In this document: piece by piece, positions 25,366 through 35,072 of the stretch
How the letters are laid out: each line of letters begins with the position of its first letter
Position numbering within the stretch: position 1 is the stretch's first letter
Source of the DNA: Asticcacaulis sp. AC402
Lineage (GTDB): Bacteria > Pseudomonadota > Alphaproteobacteria > Caulobacterales > Caulobacteraceae
Direction: 5' to 3'
Assembly (NCBI RefSeq): GCF_000495835.1
Contig: NZ_AWGC01000030.1
Location: forward strand, 1 to 64,000
DNA length: 64,000 nt
The notes under the pieces: generated by a model
Told to the model about the DNA's origin: nothing
What the model saw: only the letters and a program-made list of their open reading frames with translations
The model's database searches: none
Translations under genes and position numbers: made by a program

Positions 25366-26664
25366 TCAGGCCTCGGAATTTAGTCCCGTTGCCACCGACA
25401 CGGGCGTGATCTTCAGCGCCGTAATCTGGTTGCGTTGACGACGCATAATCTGGAACCGGCGACCGTAAAACAGGAAGGTTTGGCCGGGCTCGGGGATGGT
25501 CCGCGCCTCGTGGATGACCAGGCCGGCCACGGTCACGGCGACATCGTCGGGCAGGCCCCAGTCCATGGCGCGGTTCAGATCGCGGATCGGCATATCGCCG
25601 TCGACATGGATCGAGCCATCCGACTGCTTCCGGATGGCGGTAAAGACCGCGTCGTGCTCGTCATCGATTTCGCCGACAATCTCTTCCAGGATATCTTCCA
25701 GAGTCACCAGGCCCTGCAAGGCGCCGTATTCATCGACAACCAGCGCGAAGTGCTGCTTCTGTTTCAGGAAGGCGGCCAGTTGATCTTTCAGGTTGGTGGT
25801 ATCGGGGATGAACCACGGTGTGCGGGTAATGCCCATGACGTCGACCGAGCCGAGATCGCCCCGGGCGCGGGTCACCGCCGCCATCAGGTCGCGGGCATGC
25901 AGGATGCCAATGATGTTTTCCGGGTTGTCGCGGTACATCGGGATACGGGTATGACTGAAGTTCAGCGCCGCCTCGATGATCTCGGCCATCGGCAGGTCGG
26001 CGTCGATCATGTCGATCGATTTGCGGTGCACCATGATCTGGCTGACGTCCAGATCCTGGAGATCCAGAACGCCGCGGAACATGTTGCGATCCTCCGCCTC
26101 GACGGCGCCTTCGTCGTGGTGGTACTCCACGGCGCCACGGATCTCTTCGTGCGCCGCCAGGACGTCGACCTCCATCGACAGCCTGACGCCGAACAGCCGC
26201 AGCGTGCCACGCACAAACCACTGCACGGCCTGGACGACGGGTCCGAAAATATAGACGGTCCACATGACCAGGGGCGACAGGCTGCGGGCGACATCGTCGG
26301 GTTTAAGAATGGCCAGAGTCTTGGGCAGAACTTCACCGAATACCAGGATCAGCACCGTCATCACCGCCGTCGATATCGCCACGCCCCAGTAGCCCGGAAA
26401 CAAACCACCCAGGACGCTGGTCGTCAGGGCCGACGCGCCGATGTTGAGGACATTGTTGGCCAGAAGAATGGCGCCGATCATCTTTTCCTGGTCGCTCAGC
26501 AGGATATTAACCCGCTTGGCACCCCTGTCGCCGTCGCGCTCCAGTTGGTGCATGCGGCCGCGCGAGGCAGCCGTCAGCGAGGTCTCGCCGGCAGAAAACA
26601 GCGCTGACGAAAACAACAGGACGATCAGAAACGGCGCCAGAACCAGCAGGGTGGCGATCAGCAT
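25366..26664 (-). CDS. CNNM/CBS-domain transporter, CorC/HlyC family
   Basis: The 432-aa protein has an N-terminal CNNM (DUF21) membrane domain with the FSAGETSLTAASRGRMHQLE signature and ILVFGEVLPKTLAI. Two CBS domains follow (about 205-325; VHRKSIDMIDADLPMAEII and FALVVDEYGALQGLVTLEDI). The C-terminal CorC_HlyC domain carries GDMPIRDLNRAMDW. Members of this family mediate magnesium or cobalt efflux or regulation; the old name hemolysin C is misleading. The ATG at 26664 is preceded by GAGG and lies just past the aroB stop, so aroK-aroB-corC is one minus-strand operon. Confidence 0.92.
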   Translation of the reverse strand: MLIATLLVLAPFLIVLLFSSALFSAGETSLTAASRGRMHQLERDGDRGAKRVNILLSDQEKMIGAILLANNVLNIGASALTTSVLGGLFPGYWGVAISTAVMTVLILVFGEVLPKTLAILKPDDVARSLSPLVMWTVYIFGPVVQAVQWFVRGTLRLFGVRLSMEVDVLAAHEEIRGAVEYHHDEGAVEAEDRNMFRGVLDLQDLDVSQIMVHRKSIDMIDADLPMAEIIEAALNFSHTRIPMYRDNPENIIGILHARDLMAAVTRARGDLGSVDVMGITRTPWFIPDTTNLKDQLAAFLKQKQHFALVVDEYGALQGLVTLEDILEEIVGEIDDEHDAVFTAIRKQSDGSIHVDGDMPIRDLNRAMDWGLPDDVAVTVAGLVIHEARTIPEPGQTFLFYGRRFQIMRRQRNQITALKITPVSVATGLNSEA

Positions 26665-26665
26665 T

Positions 26666-27805
26666 TTAAGCCTCTTGGAAGTGCGCTCCGTCACGCACCA
26701 GGAAATCGTGAATCGACTGACGGTTGACTTTCTTGGCTACGAACGCCTTGCCGATGCCTTCAACCAGGACGAAGGTTAGAGTTCCGCCCTCGGCCTTCTT
26801 GTCGTGACCCATATGGACCAGCAGCCGCTCGGGGTCGAAGGGGGAGTTGCGCCCATCCTTCCAATAAATGTCGGACATGGCGGTTGGCAAGCCAGCGTGG
26901 CGGATGGCGGCAATGGCGCGGTTGGCGTCGCCCGCCGCACAGGCACCTGTGGCCGCGCTGTAGCGGAAGGCCTGCGCCATGCCGACTGCCACAGCCTCGC
27001 CATGCAGGAGCAGGTCGCCGAAACCGACCTCGGCCTCCAGGGCATGGCCGAAGGTGTGGCCCAGATTGAGCAGGGCGCGGGCGCCGCCTTCGCGCGCGTC
27101 CTGGGCGACGATTTGCGCCTTCATCTCGACCGAGCGGGCGACGGCATGGCGAATGGCCTCGGGCTCCAGCGCCAACACACCTGCGTCATTTGCCTCCAAC
27201 CAGTCAAAGAAATCGCGATCACCCAACAGGCCGTATTTGATGATCTCGGCATAACCGCAGCGCACTTCGCGGGCGGGCAGGGTGGTCAGGACGTCCAGAT
27301 CGCACAGCACCAGGCGAGGTTGGTGAAAGGCGCCGATCAGGTTCTTGCCCTGGGGGTGGTCGATGGCGGTTTTCCCTCCAACGGAGCTGTCAACCTGGGC
27401 CAGGACGGTTGTCGGGATCTGGATGAAGTCGATACCGCGCATATAGACGGCGCAGGCAAAACCGGTCAGGTCGCCGACAACGCCGCCGCCCAGGGCCAGG
27501 ACGATGTCCTTGCGGTCGAGACCGGCACTGACGAAGGCGTCCGTCACAGTCTTTAAACCTTCCCACGACTTGGTTTGCTCGCCGGCCTCAACGATGAGGT
27601 GCTGGGCGGTGATACCCGCAGCGGTCAACTGCGCCTCCAGCGGCGCCAGGTGCAGCGGCGCGACATTGGCGTCGGTGACGATAAAGACGCGGCGGATCTT
27701 CAGGAACGGGGATATATAGCCGGCAGCGTCCTTCAACAGATCCTTGCCAACCAGAACCTCATAGGCCTTGAAGCCAACGCCTTCGACGGGAATGCGGGTG
27801 ATCAT
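26666..27805 (-). CDS. aroB: 3-dehydroquinate synthase
   Basis: The 379-aa protein has the AroB fold and motifs: the NAD-binding core [56 protein letters not shown], and the metal ligands in [15 protein letters not shown]. It converts DAHP to 3-dehydroquinate, the second step of the shikimate pathway. The start overlaps the aroK stop by four bases (ATGA). This aroK-aroB pair is a widespread arrangement. Confidence 0.97.
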   Translation of the reverse strand: MITRIPVEGVGFKAYEVLVGKDLLKDAAGYISPFLKIRRVFIVTDANVAPLHLAPLEAQLTAAGITAQHLIVEAGEQTKSWEGLKTVTDAFVSAGLDRKDIVLALGGGVVGDLTGFACAVYMRGIDFIQIPTTVLAQVDSSVGGKTAIDHPQGKNLIGAFHQPRLVLCDLDVLTTLPAREVRCGYAEIIKYGLLGDRDFFDWLEANDAGVLALEPEAIRHAVARSVEMKAQIVAQDAREGGARALLNLGHTFGHALEAEVGFGDLLLHGEAVAVGMAQAFRYSAATGACAAGDANRAIAAIRHAGLPTAMSDIYWKDGRNSPFDPERLLVHMGHDKKAEGGTLTFVLVEGIGKAFVAKKVNRQSIHDFLVRDGAHFQEA

Positions 27806-28383
27806 GCCTGGGACTCCACATAGGCTTGCAGGGCGTTCAGCACCATCTCGACGGCCTTGCTGTGCGACTGGTCGCCGGTATCGACCACGACATCGGCCAT
27901 TTCGTACAGCGGATAACGGATTCGGGCGTGCTCCTTCAGCACCTCCATCGGCGAACGATCACGCAGCAGCGGCCGGTGCGGCTTGTTGGCGACGCGACGG
28001 GACAGTACCTTCAGATCGGTCTTTAGCCACACAGTGATGGCCTTGGCCTTCAGCCGTTCGCGGGTCTTGACGGAGGTGAGTGCGCCGCCGCCGGTGGCCA
28101 GGATATGAACCGGCGAATCGAGCAGGCGGGCAATAACCCGTTCCTCGCCGTCGCGGAAGCCCTGTTCGCCGTAGTGCGTGAAGATGTCGGCAACGCTCTG
28201 CCCGGCCGCCTTTTCGATTTCCTCGTCGGCGTCGACGAAGGGCAGGGCGAACTGTTCGGCCAGGCGCTTGCCGATCGTGGTCTTGCCGACCCCCATCAAG
28301 CCGATAAGGGCGACGGTCCTGGGCAGAATAAAACTGGGGCGTTCGGGCTCTGGCGCCGCCGCAGGCTGGGGTGTCGCGGTCAT
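27802..28383 (-). CDS. aroK: Shikimate kinase
   Basis: The 193-aa protein has the P-loop [20 protein letters not shown], the shikimate-binding Asp segment [20 protein letters not shown], the [10 protein letters not shown] region, and ATGGGAL, all diagnostic for shikimate kinase. It phosphorylates shikimate at the 3-hydroxyl. The first 20 residues are a Pro/Ala-rich extension compared with E. coli AroK. It is the first gene of the aroK-aroB-corC operon and is divergent from xerD. Confidence 0.95.
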   Translation of the reverse strand: MTATPQPAAAPEPERPSFILPRTVALIGLMGVGKTTIGKRLAEQFALPFVDADEEIEKAAGQSVADIFTHYGEQGFRDGEERVIARLLDSPVHILATGGGALTSVKTRERLKAKAITVWLKTDLKVLSRRVANKPHRPLLRDRSPMEVLKEHARIRYPLYEMADVVVDTGDQSHSKAVEMVLNALQAYVESQA

Positions 28384-28494
28384 ATCACGGCCGCGAAAAG
28401 GAGAAAGGAGTCATAATACGAAACTTTTACACGATGTTAGGGGGGCTTTGCCAGACTCCACGGGAAAAAACCCGCCAGAGCCCCTAAAGCCCTC

Positions 28495-29424
28495 ATGTCC
28501 CACCCCAGTTCCCGCCTCGATCCGGTACGACAATTCCTGCAGATGATGGCTGTCGAGCGCAATGCCGCCCGACAGACCCTGGACGCCTATGGCCGCGATC
28601 TCGACGACCTGATGACGATATGCAAGGTTTCACCGCAGGGTTTGCTGGGCCTGGGTGAGAGCGATATCGGGGGGTATTTTGAAGGCCTGGCGGCGCGCGG
28701 TCTGGCCTCGTCCTCCCTGCAGCGCAAGCGCTCGGCCGTGCGCCAGTTTTATCGCTTCTGCGTCGCCGAAAGCCTGATGACGCATGACCCGTCGCGCAAA
28801 GTCGCCGCGGCTAAGAAGGGACTGAAACTGCCCAAGATCCTGGAGTGCGACGAGGTAGATGCCTTAATCAACGCCGCCGATGCCATCGCGCCCAACCAGG
28901 CCGTGCGTCTGGAATGCCTGATCGAGATGGCCTACGCTTCGGGTATGCGCATCTCGGAGTTGGTCGGGCTGAAACTGGACGCCGTTGCTCGCGACCCGGC
29001 CTTTCTGATCATCAAGGGCAAGGGCGGCGTGGAACGTCTTGTACCGCTGAACCCTTCGGCACGGGCGGCGATCAAGGCATATCTCGATATCCGCTATACC
29101 TTCCTGCCCAGCGGAGATAAGGCGAACCCTTACCTTTTCTCCTCCCGCGGAAAGGAAGGCCACCTGACCCGGCGCCGGGTCGGGCAACTGCTGGACCAGG
29201 CGGCGGTTGAGGCCGGGATCGATCCGGCGCGGGTGTCGCCGCACGTGCTGCGCCATGCCTTTGCCACCCACCTGCTGGAAGGCGGCGCCGACCTCCGCGT
29301 CGTCCAGATGCTGCTGGGCCATGCCGATATTTCGACGACTCAGATCTATACCCACGTTGCAGGAGAACGCCTGCGCGAGGTCGTCGAGACCCATCACCCC
29401 CTGTCCAGGACCAGAGTCAGCTAA
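28495..29424 (+). CDS. xerD: Tyrosine recombinase XerD
   Basis: The 309-aa protein has an N-terminal SAM-like core-binding domain (FLQMMAVERNAARQTLDAYG) and the catalytic domain with its Arg in AYASGMRISELVGLKL, Lys in IIKGKGGVERLVPL, the HxLRH box SPHVLRHAFATHLLEGG, the LGHADISTTQIYTH segment and the nucleophile Tyr. With XerC it resolves chromosome dimers at dif near division. The genomic context aroK-xerD-accA is common in alphaproteobacteria and argues for the housekeeping recombinase rather than a phage integrase. Confidence 0.94.
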   Translation: MSHPSSRLDPVRQFLQMMAVERNAARQTLDAYGRDLDDLMTICKVSPQGLLGLGESDIGGYFEGLAARGLASSSLQRKRSAVRQFYRFCVAESLMTHDPSRKVAAAKKGLKLPKILECDEVDALINAADAIAPNQAVRLECLIEMAYASGMRISELVGLKLDAVARDPAFLIIKGKGGVERLVPLNPSARAAIKAYLDIRYTFLPSGDKANPYLFSSRGKEGHLTRRRVGQLLDQAAVEAGIDPARVSPHVLRHAFATHLLEGGADLRVVQMLLGHADISTTQIYTHVAGERLREVVETHHPLSRTRVS

Positions 29425-29535
29425 GAAGAATCCGCTTTCCGTTGCGCAGACTTGCTGTTAAAGCGCTGCTCCCTTAGAAGATCATTGCAAATTTGCGCTT
29501 CGCGCGAACACTTGGGCCATTCACAGAGCGACCTG

Positions 29536-30492
29536 ATGCGACATTATCTCGATTTCGAACGTCCGATCGCCGACCTCGAAGCCAAGATCGAGGAGTTGTC
29601 CGCCCTGTCTCAATCCGGCGGCGCCAATCTTGAATTGGAACTGCAGGCCCTGCGCGATCGCACCGAAGTGCTGCGCAAGCAAACCTATGCCCGGCTGGAG
29701 CCGTGGCAGAAAACCCAGGTCGCGCGCCATCCCGAACGACCGCACCTTGTCGACTATATCGGCGGCCTGATTACCGAATTCGTCGAACTTCGCGGTGACC
29801 GCAAGTTCGGCGACGATCAGGCCATCGTCGGCGGCTTGGGTCGGTTCCGTGGCCAGGCTGTCGTGGTCATGGGCCATGAAAAGGGGTTTGATACCGCCAG
29901 CCGGCTGAAGCACAATTTCGGTATGGCCCGGCCGGAAGGCTACCGCAAGGCAGTGCGCTTGATGGATATGGCCGAGCAATACGGCCTGCCGGTCCTGACC
30001 TTTGTCGACACGGCCGGCGCCTGGCCGGGCATCGGCGCCGAAGAGCGTGGCCAGGCCGAGGCGATTGCCCGCTCGACCGAGCGCGGTTTGACATTGAGAT
30101 CGCCCATGGTGGCGACCGTAACGGGCGAGGGCGGCTCGGGCGGCGCCATAGCGCTGGCCGCGGCGAATCGCGTCCTGATCCTGGAGCATTCGATATACAG
30201 CGTTATTTCACCCGAAGGCGCTGCCTCTATCCTTTGGAAGGACGGCGCCCGCGCCAGGGATGCCGCTGACCGGATGAAGATCACGGCGCCCGATTTGCTG
30301 AAGATGGGTATAGTCGACCGTATTGTCGAAGAACCGGCGGGCGGCGCCCATTCCGATCCGGAGTTCATGATTGAATCGCTGGGAGATGTCCTGGAAGAGG
30401 AACTGAAAGCGCTCAGCTTCCTGTCGCCGGAACAATTGGTGGAACAGCGCGCCAAGCGCTTTTACGATATCGGACGGGTCGGCCTGGGCTAG
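29536..30492 (+). CDS. accA: Acetyl-CoA carboxylase carboxyltransferase subunit alpha
   Basis: The 318-aa protein is a full-length AccA: the N-terminal helix YLDFERPIADLEAKIEELSA, the ARHPERPHLVDYI region, the acyl-CoA binding core VVMGHEKGFDTASRLKHNFGMARPEGYRKA, and GEGGSGGAIALAAANRVLI. With AccD it transfers carboxyl from biotin to acetyl-CoA in the first step of fatty-acid synthesis. The ATG at 29536 is chosen because family homology starts there. Confidence 0.97.
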   Translation: MRHYLDFERPIADLEAKIEELSALSQSGGANLELELQALRDRTEVLRKQTYARLEPWQKTQVARHPERPHLVDYIGGLITEFVELRGDRKFGDDQAIVGGLGRFRGQAVVVMGHEKGFDTASRLKHNFGMARPEGYRKAVRLMDMAEQYGLPVLTFVDTAGAWPGIGAEERGQAEAIARSTERGLTLRSPMVATVTGEGGSGGAIALAAANRVLILEHSIYSVISPEGAASILWKDGARARDAADRMKITAPDLLKMGIVDRIVEEPAGGAHSDPEFMIESLGDVLEEELKALSFLSPEQLVEQRAKRFYDIGRVGLG

Positions 30493-30515
30493 CTTGAACG
30501 ATAATAAGGGGGGCA

Positions 30516-31148
30516 ATGATGCAAAAGAAAAACTACCATTTTCGGCCACTTAAGGCACTGACGACGTGGACTTTGATCCTGGCGGGCGTCAAGGCCGGGG
30601 CTCTGGCTCTTTATGCTTTGTGCAATGTCGTGCCGGTCGCAACCGGGTTTCCCTTTGATTACGAGACGATGGAAGATCCTATGGCGATTGGTTCCGCGCT
30701 CGCAGGCCTGCTCTATGTGACCGCAACGGTTATCGGGGGTGTGGTGGCACTGGTTTGGTTCTACGGCGCCACGCGCAATACCATGGCGATCCGTCCGACG
30801 TTGACGCTGCATCCGGGGTGGGCGGTCGGCTGGTGGTTTGTGCCCTTCGCCTCCCTTTACAAGCCCTATCAGTACATGCGCGATATCTGGCTTACAGCCA
30901 TGGGGCAAACCAACGGCCGCTATGCCGCGGCGGCTCCGCCGCTACTGATCATTTGGTGGTGGACCTTCCTGATCAGCAATCTGTTGCTTCGAATTGCCGA
31001 TCGCTTTGAATTGGAGGTTTTGGGTTCGGTGTTTATTGTTGCAGGAGGCGCCCTGTCGGTCTTAGCGACCCTGATCTTTATGAAACTGGTCCGCGATATC
31101 GCCAGGAACCAGGTCGCATCCGACGTCCGGATCGCCGATCAGTTTTGA
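30516..31148 (+). CDS. DUF4328 multi-pass membrane protein
   Basis: The protein of about 210 aa has four or five hydrophobic segments and the conserved DUF4328 middle: VVALVWFYGATRNTMAIR, then PGWAVGWWFVPFASLYKPYQYMRDIW, which is the family signature. The function of DUF4328 is unknown. Two adjacent ATGs follow AAGGGGGG, and either may be used. It lies 23 bases after accA and may be read through from it. There is no terminator between them. Confidence 0.85.
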   Translation: MMQKKNYHFRPLKALTTWTLILAGVKAGALALYALCNVVPVATGFPFDYETMEDPMAIGSALAGLLYVTATVIGGVVALVWFYGATRNTMAIRPTLTLHPGWAVGWWFVPFASLYKPYQYMRDIWLTAMGQTNGRYAAAAPPLLIIWWWTFLISNLLLRIADRFELEVLGSVFIVAGGALSVLATLIFMKLVRDIARNQVASDVRIADQF

Positions 31149-31247
31149 GCTTACGCCGTCCTCACATAATTCGGCCACTAACCAATTTGTAACCCGACGG
31201 GGTGCTTCCTACGCTTGAGTGATTCCATCCTCAGCGGAGACATCCCC

Positions 31248-31913
31248 ATGCGCAAGCTCGTTCTGGCCTCGGCCGCCCTTTCTGTAGCCGCCGTCCTGCT
31301 GCCCGCCACTTCGGCCCAGGCTATAGAAGATCCCTATATCGCTGCCCGCGCCAGCACCCTCGGTGTCGGCGTTGAAGGTGGGGCCAAGATACTGCCCTTC
31401 ATTCGTCTGCGAGGCATAGCCCAGACGCTTGATATCGATTACGACGACGAGATCGACGACATTCGGTATAACGGCAATTTCAAGCTGGGTTCGGTCGGCG
31501 TTCAGGCCGACTTCTTTCCGTTTAACGAAGGTCCCGTCTTTGTCTCGGCCGGCCTCTATTCGAACGGCAACAAGATCGACGCCTCGGCGCGCCCGACCGG
31601 CAATGCCGAAATCGGTGGCGCGACTTACACGCCCGACCAGATTGGCACGCTGACGGCACGCGCCCGCTACGAAAAGACAGCACCCTATCTCGGCGTCGGC
31701 GCCGAATGGAGTCTCTACCCGGCGGTGATCAGCCTGGAAGCTGGCGCCTTCTTCCAGGGCGCGCCGAAGGTCACCCTGACCTCCGACGGCAGCTTCGCCA
31801 GCAACCCAGCCTACCAGTCGTCACTGGAGCAGGAGCGCCAGTCAATCGAGAAAGACCTCGACAGTACCAAGACCTGGCCGGTCGTGTCACTGGCGGTTGG
31901 TATCCGATTCTGA
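31248..31913 (+). CDS. Outer-membrane beta-barrel protein
   Basis: The 221-aa protein has a clear signal peptide (MRKLVLASAALSVAAVLLP ... SAQA-IED) and a series of amphipathic strands (LGVGVEGGAKILPFIRLRG, KLGSVGVQADFFPF, VFVSAGLYSNG, PYLGVGAEWSLY, ISLEAGAFFQG, VSLAVGIRF). It ends in Phe, the outer-membrane barrel signature. Strand pattern and length suggest an 8-stranded barrel, distantly like the OmpW or 'outer membrane beta-barrel' families. A specific function is not recognised. It is preceded by a gap of about 100 bases after DUF4328. Confidence 0.72.
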   Translation: MRKLVLASAALSVAAVLLPATSAQAIEDPYIAARASTLGVGVEGGAKILPFIRLRGIAQTLDIDYDDEIDDIRYNGNFKLGSVGVQADFFPFNEGPVFVSAGLYSNGNKIDASARPTGNAEIGGATYTPDQIGTLTARARYEKTAPYLGVGAEWSLYPAVISLEAGAFFQGAPKVTLTSDGSFASNPAYQSSLEQERQSIEKDLDSTKTWPVVSLAVGIRF

Positions 31914-32015
31914 TCAGAGCCCGTTGGGAAAAAATCGAAGCGGCGCGCACACAAAACGGCAAGCGGTTTCGCAATCTCAACCGTAGTCATACAGCGATTG
32001 TTGTCCAACACACGT

Positions 32016-32501
32016 TTAGGGAGCGGCGGCGAAACGGACGCTTTTCGGCGCGTCGCCGCCTTCAAAATGCAGCGTCTGGGTGACGCCGCCCGCACGGACA
32101 TTGACCACGCCTTCCGGCGGATGCTCAGTAGCGGGGAACAAGCCGTACCCGATGGTCACCACGGCGGGTTGTGATGGTAGTTTGCCGCGGTACACGAAGG
32201 TAAGATCATCGCCCTGGAAATCACGCGAGATAAACTCCAGAGCCTGGCCATTGACCGTGAAGGCCTGGGACAGATGGTTCTCCAGAGCCTTCAGTGCCAA
32301 TGGGTCGTCGACGCTGGGGGCGGCATCGGGCGCCAATTCGACCAGTTCCGGTTCGGTATCGTGCGCCGACAGGGTGTGGGTGACGGTGACCTCTCCGCTG
32401 TCGCCGATCTCAACTACCGACAGGGTATGGTGGCCGCGATGAGCCTGGGCGGCGCCGGCCGCCATCAGCCCGGCGGCCGCCAGCAGAAGCAGCATTTTCA
32501 C
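32016..32501 (-). CDS. DUF6702 family secreted protein
   Basis: The 161-aa protein has a signal peptide (LLLLAAAGLMAAGAAQA) and then the DUF6702 pattern: AHRGHHTLSVVEIGDSGEVTVTHTLSAHDTEPEL, ending FEGGDAPKSVRF. The family often accompanies M1 peptidase genes and is of unknown function. The start is either a GTG overlapping the peptidase stop (GTGA) or the ATG two codons later; the overlap suggests coupling. The His-rich mature N-terminus (HRGHH) could bind metal, which is inference. Confidence 0.8.
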   Translation of the reverse strand: MKMLLLLAAAGLMAAGAAQAHRGHHTLSVVEIGDSGEVTVTHTLSAHDTEPELVELAPDAAPSVDDPLALKALENHLSQAFTVNGQALEFISRDFQGDDLTFVYRGKLPSQPAVVTIGYGLFPATEHPPEGVVNVRAGGVTQTLHFEGGDAPKSVRFAAAP

Positions 32502-34882
32502 TTCTTCTCATCTTTCTTGGCTTGCGGCGCTGTCTTGGTGCTGTCGGGCGTGACGATCAGTTCCATGTCTTTCATCCGGTTGGCTGGTTCTTCGGAATCG
32601 GTGATCCCCAAGGTGACGGAATCGATGCGGCGTGGAAAGGCGTTGTTGGCGGTATTGGCGTCGGCGGTTTCCCACAGCGGGTCAAGTTCGGCCTGTTTCA
32701 GCGTCTTGGGCGTCACATACTGCCAAGTGACCTCAACAGGATTCATGCGCCAGATTTCGGCAGGAATGCGCACAGTTTCTGACGTGCCGTCGGTGAAATC
32801 GAGCTTGACGATCACCGGCATGACCAACCCGCCCTTGTTGCGGAAAGTCAGGTTGTAGAAGCTATCCTTGACCGCCAACGCTTCTTTCAGCTCCGGTTCG
32901 GCGTCCTTCATGGCGTCGGCGTATTTCTTCTTCGCCTTGACGGTCGGCGTGAACGCGGTGGTTTCGTCATAAAAATCGCGCGTTTTCGGATCGGTGGAGA
33001 CGACAGTCGGTTCGGTGTTGCGCATCTCGGTCAGCGAGTCGGGCTTTTCGTCGTCCTGCAGCTTTTCCCATGGCTTTTCGATCTCGGGATCACGGGTGTT
33101 GATGCGCGCCTTCTTGATGTCGACCAGCTCGATATCGACGTGGTCGGTGGAATAGAACCAGCCGCGCCAGAACCAGTCGAGATCGACGCCGGAGGCCTCC
33201 TCCATGGTCCGGAAGAAGTCATAGGGGGTCGGTCGCTTGAAGGCCCAGCGCCTGGAATACTCCTTGAAAGCAAAGTCGAAAGTTTCGCGACCCAGGACGG
33301 TTTCGCGCAGGATGACCAGGGCCGTGGCCGGCTTTCCGTAAGCATTATTGCCGAACTGAGGGATCGATTCCGAATTGGTCATGATCGGAACCTGGTTCTC
33401 GCTGACCATGTATTCGATCATGTCGCGCGGCTCGCCCCGGCGCGAGGGAAACTTCTTGTCCCACTGCTTATGCGCCTGGAACTCGACAAAGGAGTTGATA
33501 CCTTCGTCCATCCATGTCCACTGGCGCTCATCGGAATTGACGGTCATCGGGAACCAGATGTGACCGACCTCATGGATGACGACCCCTATGAGCCCGTATT
33601 TGGCACGTTCGGTATAGGTCAGTTCACCGGTCTTCTTGTCCTTGATCGGCCGCGGCCCGTTAAAGGTGATCATGGGATATTCCATGCCACCGACCGGACC
33701 ATTGACCGACTGAGCCGTCGGATAGGGATAGGGGAAGGCGAAATCGCCATAGACCTTCAAGGTATGGGCGATCGACTTGGTGGAATAGGCGTCCCACAGC
33801 GGGCGCGCCTCCTTTGGATAAAACGACATGGCCATGACCACGGGATGGGCTGGATCGGCATTCTTGACGCCCTGGGCGTCCCAGATGAACTTGCGCGACG
33901 AGGCAAAGGCAAAGTCGCGGACATTGCCGGCCGTGAAGCGCCAGGTCTTGGTGCCGGCCGCCTTGGTCTTTTCCGCCGCGGCCGCCTCTTGAGCCGTGAC
34001 GATATAGACCGGTTCTGCGGCAGTCTTCGCCTGGTCCAACCGGCTTGCCTGGGCAGCGCTTAATATGGCTTCCGGATTCTGCAATTCACCGGTTGCCGAG
34101 ACGATATGGTCGGCGGGTACCGTCAGCTCGACCTCATAGTCGCCAAATTCCAGGGTGAATTCGCCGGCGCCAACAAAGGCCTTGTTGTGCCAGCCTTCGT
34201 AGTCGGAATAGACGGCCAGGCGCGGGAACCACTGCGCCCCCAAAAAGATGCAGTTTCCGTCTTCGCCCGGTTTGGTGAAGCATTCGTAGCCCGACCGACC
34301 GCCGACCACCCTGGTTTCCGGGATGGGAAACGACCAGTTCATTGAAAATGTTAAAGTTTCTCCGCTTTTCAGCGGTTGCGCCAGGTCGATGCGCAACAGG
34401 GTATCGACCACGGTGAAGGGCAGGGGTGCGCCTGCCGCATCGGTCACCTTCAGGTCGTTGAAGCCGCCTTCCCAGGTCTGCATCCGCTTGGCGCGGCGCA
34501 CGCCTGAGGTCGTGAGTTCTTTGCCGGCGGTGGTGCGCGTCAACTCGGCGATTGAACCGCGCTTGTAATTGTTTTGATCGAGCGTCAGCCACAGATAACG
34601 CAGTGTGTCGGGAGAGTTGTTTTGGTAAGTGACGGTTTCGCTGCCGGTGATGGTTTTGGCCGCCTCATCGAGCGTCGCCTTGATGCGATAGTCCACTTTC
34701 TGCTGCCAGTAACGGTAACCTGGCTCACCGGCGGCGTTGCGGTAGTCGGTCGGGGTCGGCCAGGCCTCGCCTTCCAGCTGGCGGAACTTGTCCTCGAACT
34801 TCCCTTTGGTTTGCTCGACCGGATCGGCAAACCCCACGGCGGGCGCCATCAGCAGCGCCATTCCCAACACAATATGCTTCAC
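32498..34882 (-). CDS. M1-family metallopeptidase, exported
   Basis: The 794-aa protein has a signal peptide (KHIVLGMALLMAPAVGFA) and an aminopeptidase-N-like fold. The exopeptidase-type motif appears as VGGMEYPM. The zinc site is VVIHEVGHIWFPMTVNSDER with the downstream Glu in WTWMDEGINSFVEF. The start is taken as the GTG at 34882, with AGGAG just upstream. A longer frame up to 35047 would run into the dispersed double-hairpin element and lose the signal peptide. It probably acts in the periplasm on peptides. It forms a two-gene unit with the DUF6702 gene. Confidence 0.92.
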   Translation of the reverse strand: MKHIVLGMALLMAPAVGFADPVEQTKGKFEDKFRQLEGEAWPTPTDYRNAAGEPGYRYWQQKVDYRIKATLDEAAKTITGSETVTYQNNSPDTLRYLWLTLDQNNYKRGSIAELTRTTAGKELTTSGVRRAKRMQTWEGGFNDLKVTDAAGAPLPFTVVDTLLRIDLAQPLKSGETLTFSMNWSFPIPETRVVGGRSGYECFTKPGEDGNCIFLGAQWFPRLAVYSDYEGWHNKAFVGAGEFTLEFGDYEVELTVPADHIVSATGELQNPEAILSAAQASRLDQAKTAAEPVYIVTAQEAAAAEKTKAAGTKTWRFTAGNVRDFAFASSRKFIWDAQGVKNADPAHPVVMAMSFYPKEARPLWDAYSTKSIAHTLKVYGDFAFPYPYPTAQSVNGPVGGMEYPMITFNGPRPIKDKKTGELTYTERAKYGLIGVVIHEVGHIWFPMTVNSDERQWTWMDEGINSFVEFQAHKQWDKKFPSRRGEPRDMIEYMVSENQVPIMTNSESIPQFGNNAYGKPATALVILRETVLGRETFDFAFKEYSRRWAFKRPTPYDFFRTMEEASGVDLDWFWRGWFYSTDHVDIELVDIKKARINTRDPEIEKPWEKLQDDEKPDSLTEMRNTEPTVVSTDPKTRDFYDETTAFTPTVKAKKKYADAMKDAEPELKEALAVKDSFYNLTFRNKGGLVMPVIVKLDFTDGTSETVRIPAEIWRMNPVEVTWQYVTPKTLKQAELDPLWETADANTANNAFPRRIDSVTLGITDSEEPANRMKDMELIVTPDSTKTAPQAKKDEKK

Positions 34883-34956
34883 ATTCGCTCCTGCGGACAG
34901 CGGCAACTGGTTTGTATTGAAACCAAGCGGTGCCGCCGAATGCAAGCGAATTGTCA

Positions 34957-35065
34957 TCTTAGAGCGCAATCCGATAAAGTGTGACGCACTTTTCGGATAA
35001 ATTGCGCGACAAAACAAAAACTTAGAGCGGGGTGTTGATTCCATCAAAACTCATCCCGCTCTAAT
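34957..35065. repeat. Dispersed double-hairpin intergenic element, copy B
   Basis: It is the reverse-oriented counterpart of copy A at 1-99. Hairpin 1 is GCGCAATCCGATAAAGTG / CACTTTTCGGATAAATTGCGC; the linker is GACAAAACAAAAACTTAGAG; hairpin 2 has outer arms AGAGCGGG / CCCGCTCT and the centre GATTCCATCAAAAC. It sits in the upstream region of the M1 peptidase gene. A shorter fragment (TAGAGCGCATGCCGATAAAG) is at about 47116. Confidence 0.82.
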
Positions 35066-35072
35066 GACATTT

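Noticed and set aside
25435-26607. 390-codon plus-strand frame opposite corC
   Set aside because: Mirror of the CNNM-CBS-CorC coding frame; His/Gln/Asp-rich composition typical of antisense frames.
28495-29424. Tyrosine recombinase considered as phage or island integrase
   Set aside because: Context (aroK-xerD-accA) and XerD-like sequence indicate the housekeeping dif recombinase; no att repeats or phage genes nearby.
34883-35047. N-terminal extension of the M1 peptidase frame
   Set aside because: It runs into a dispersed repeat; the GTG at 34882 has AGGAG and gives a proper signal peptide.
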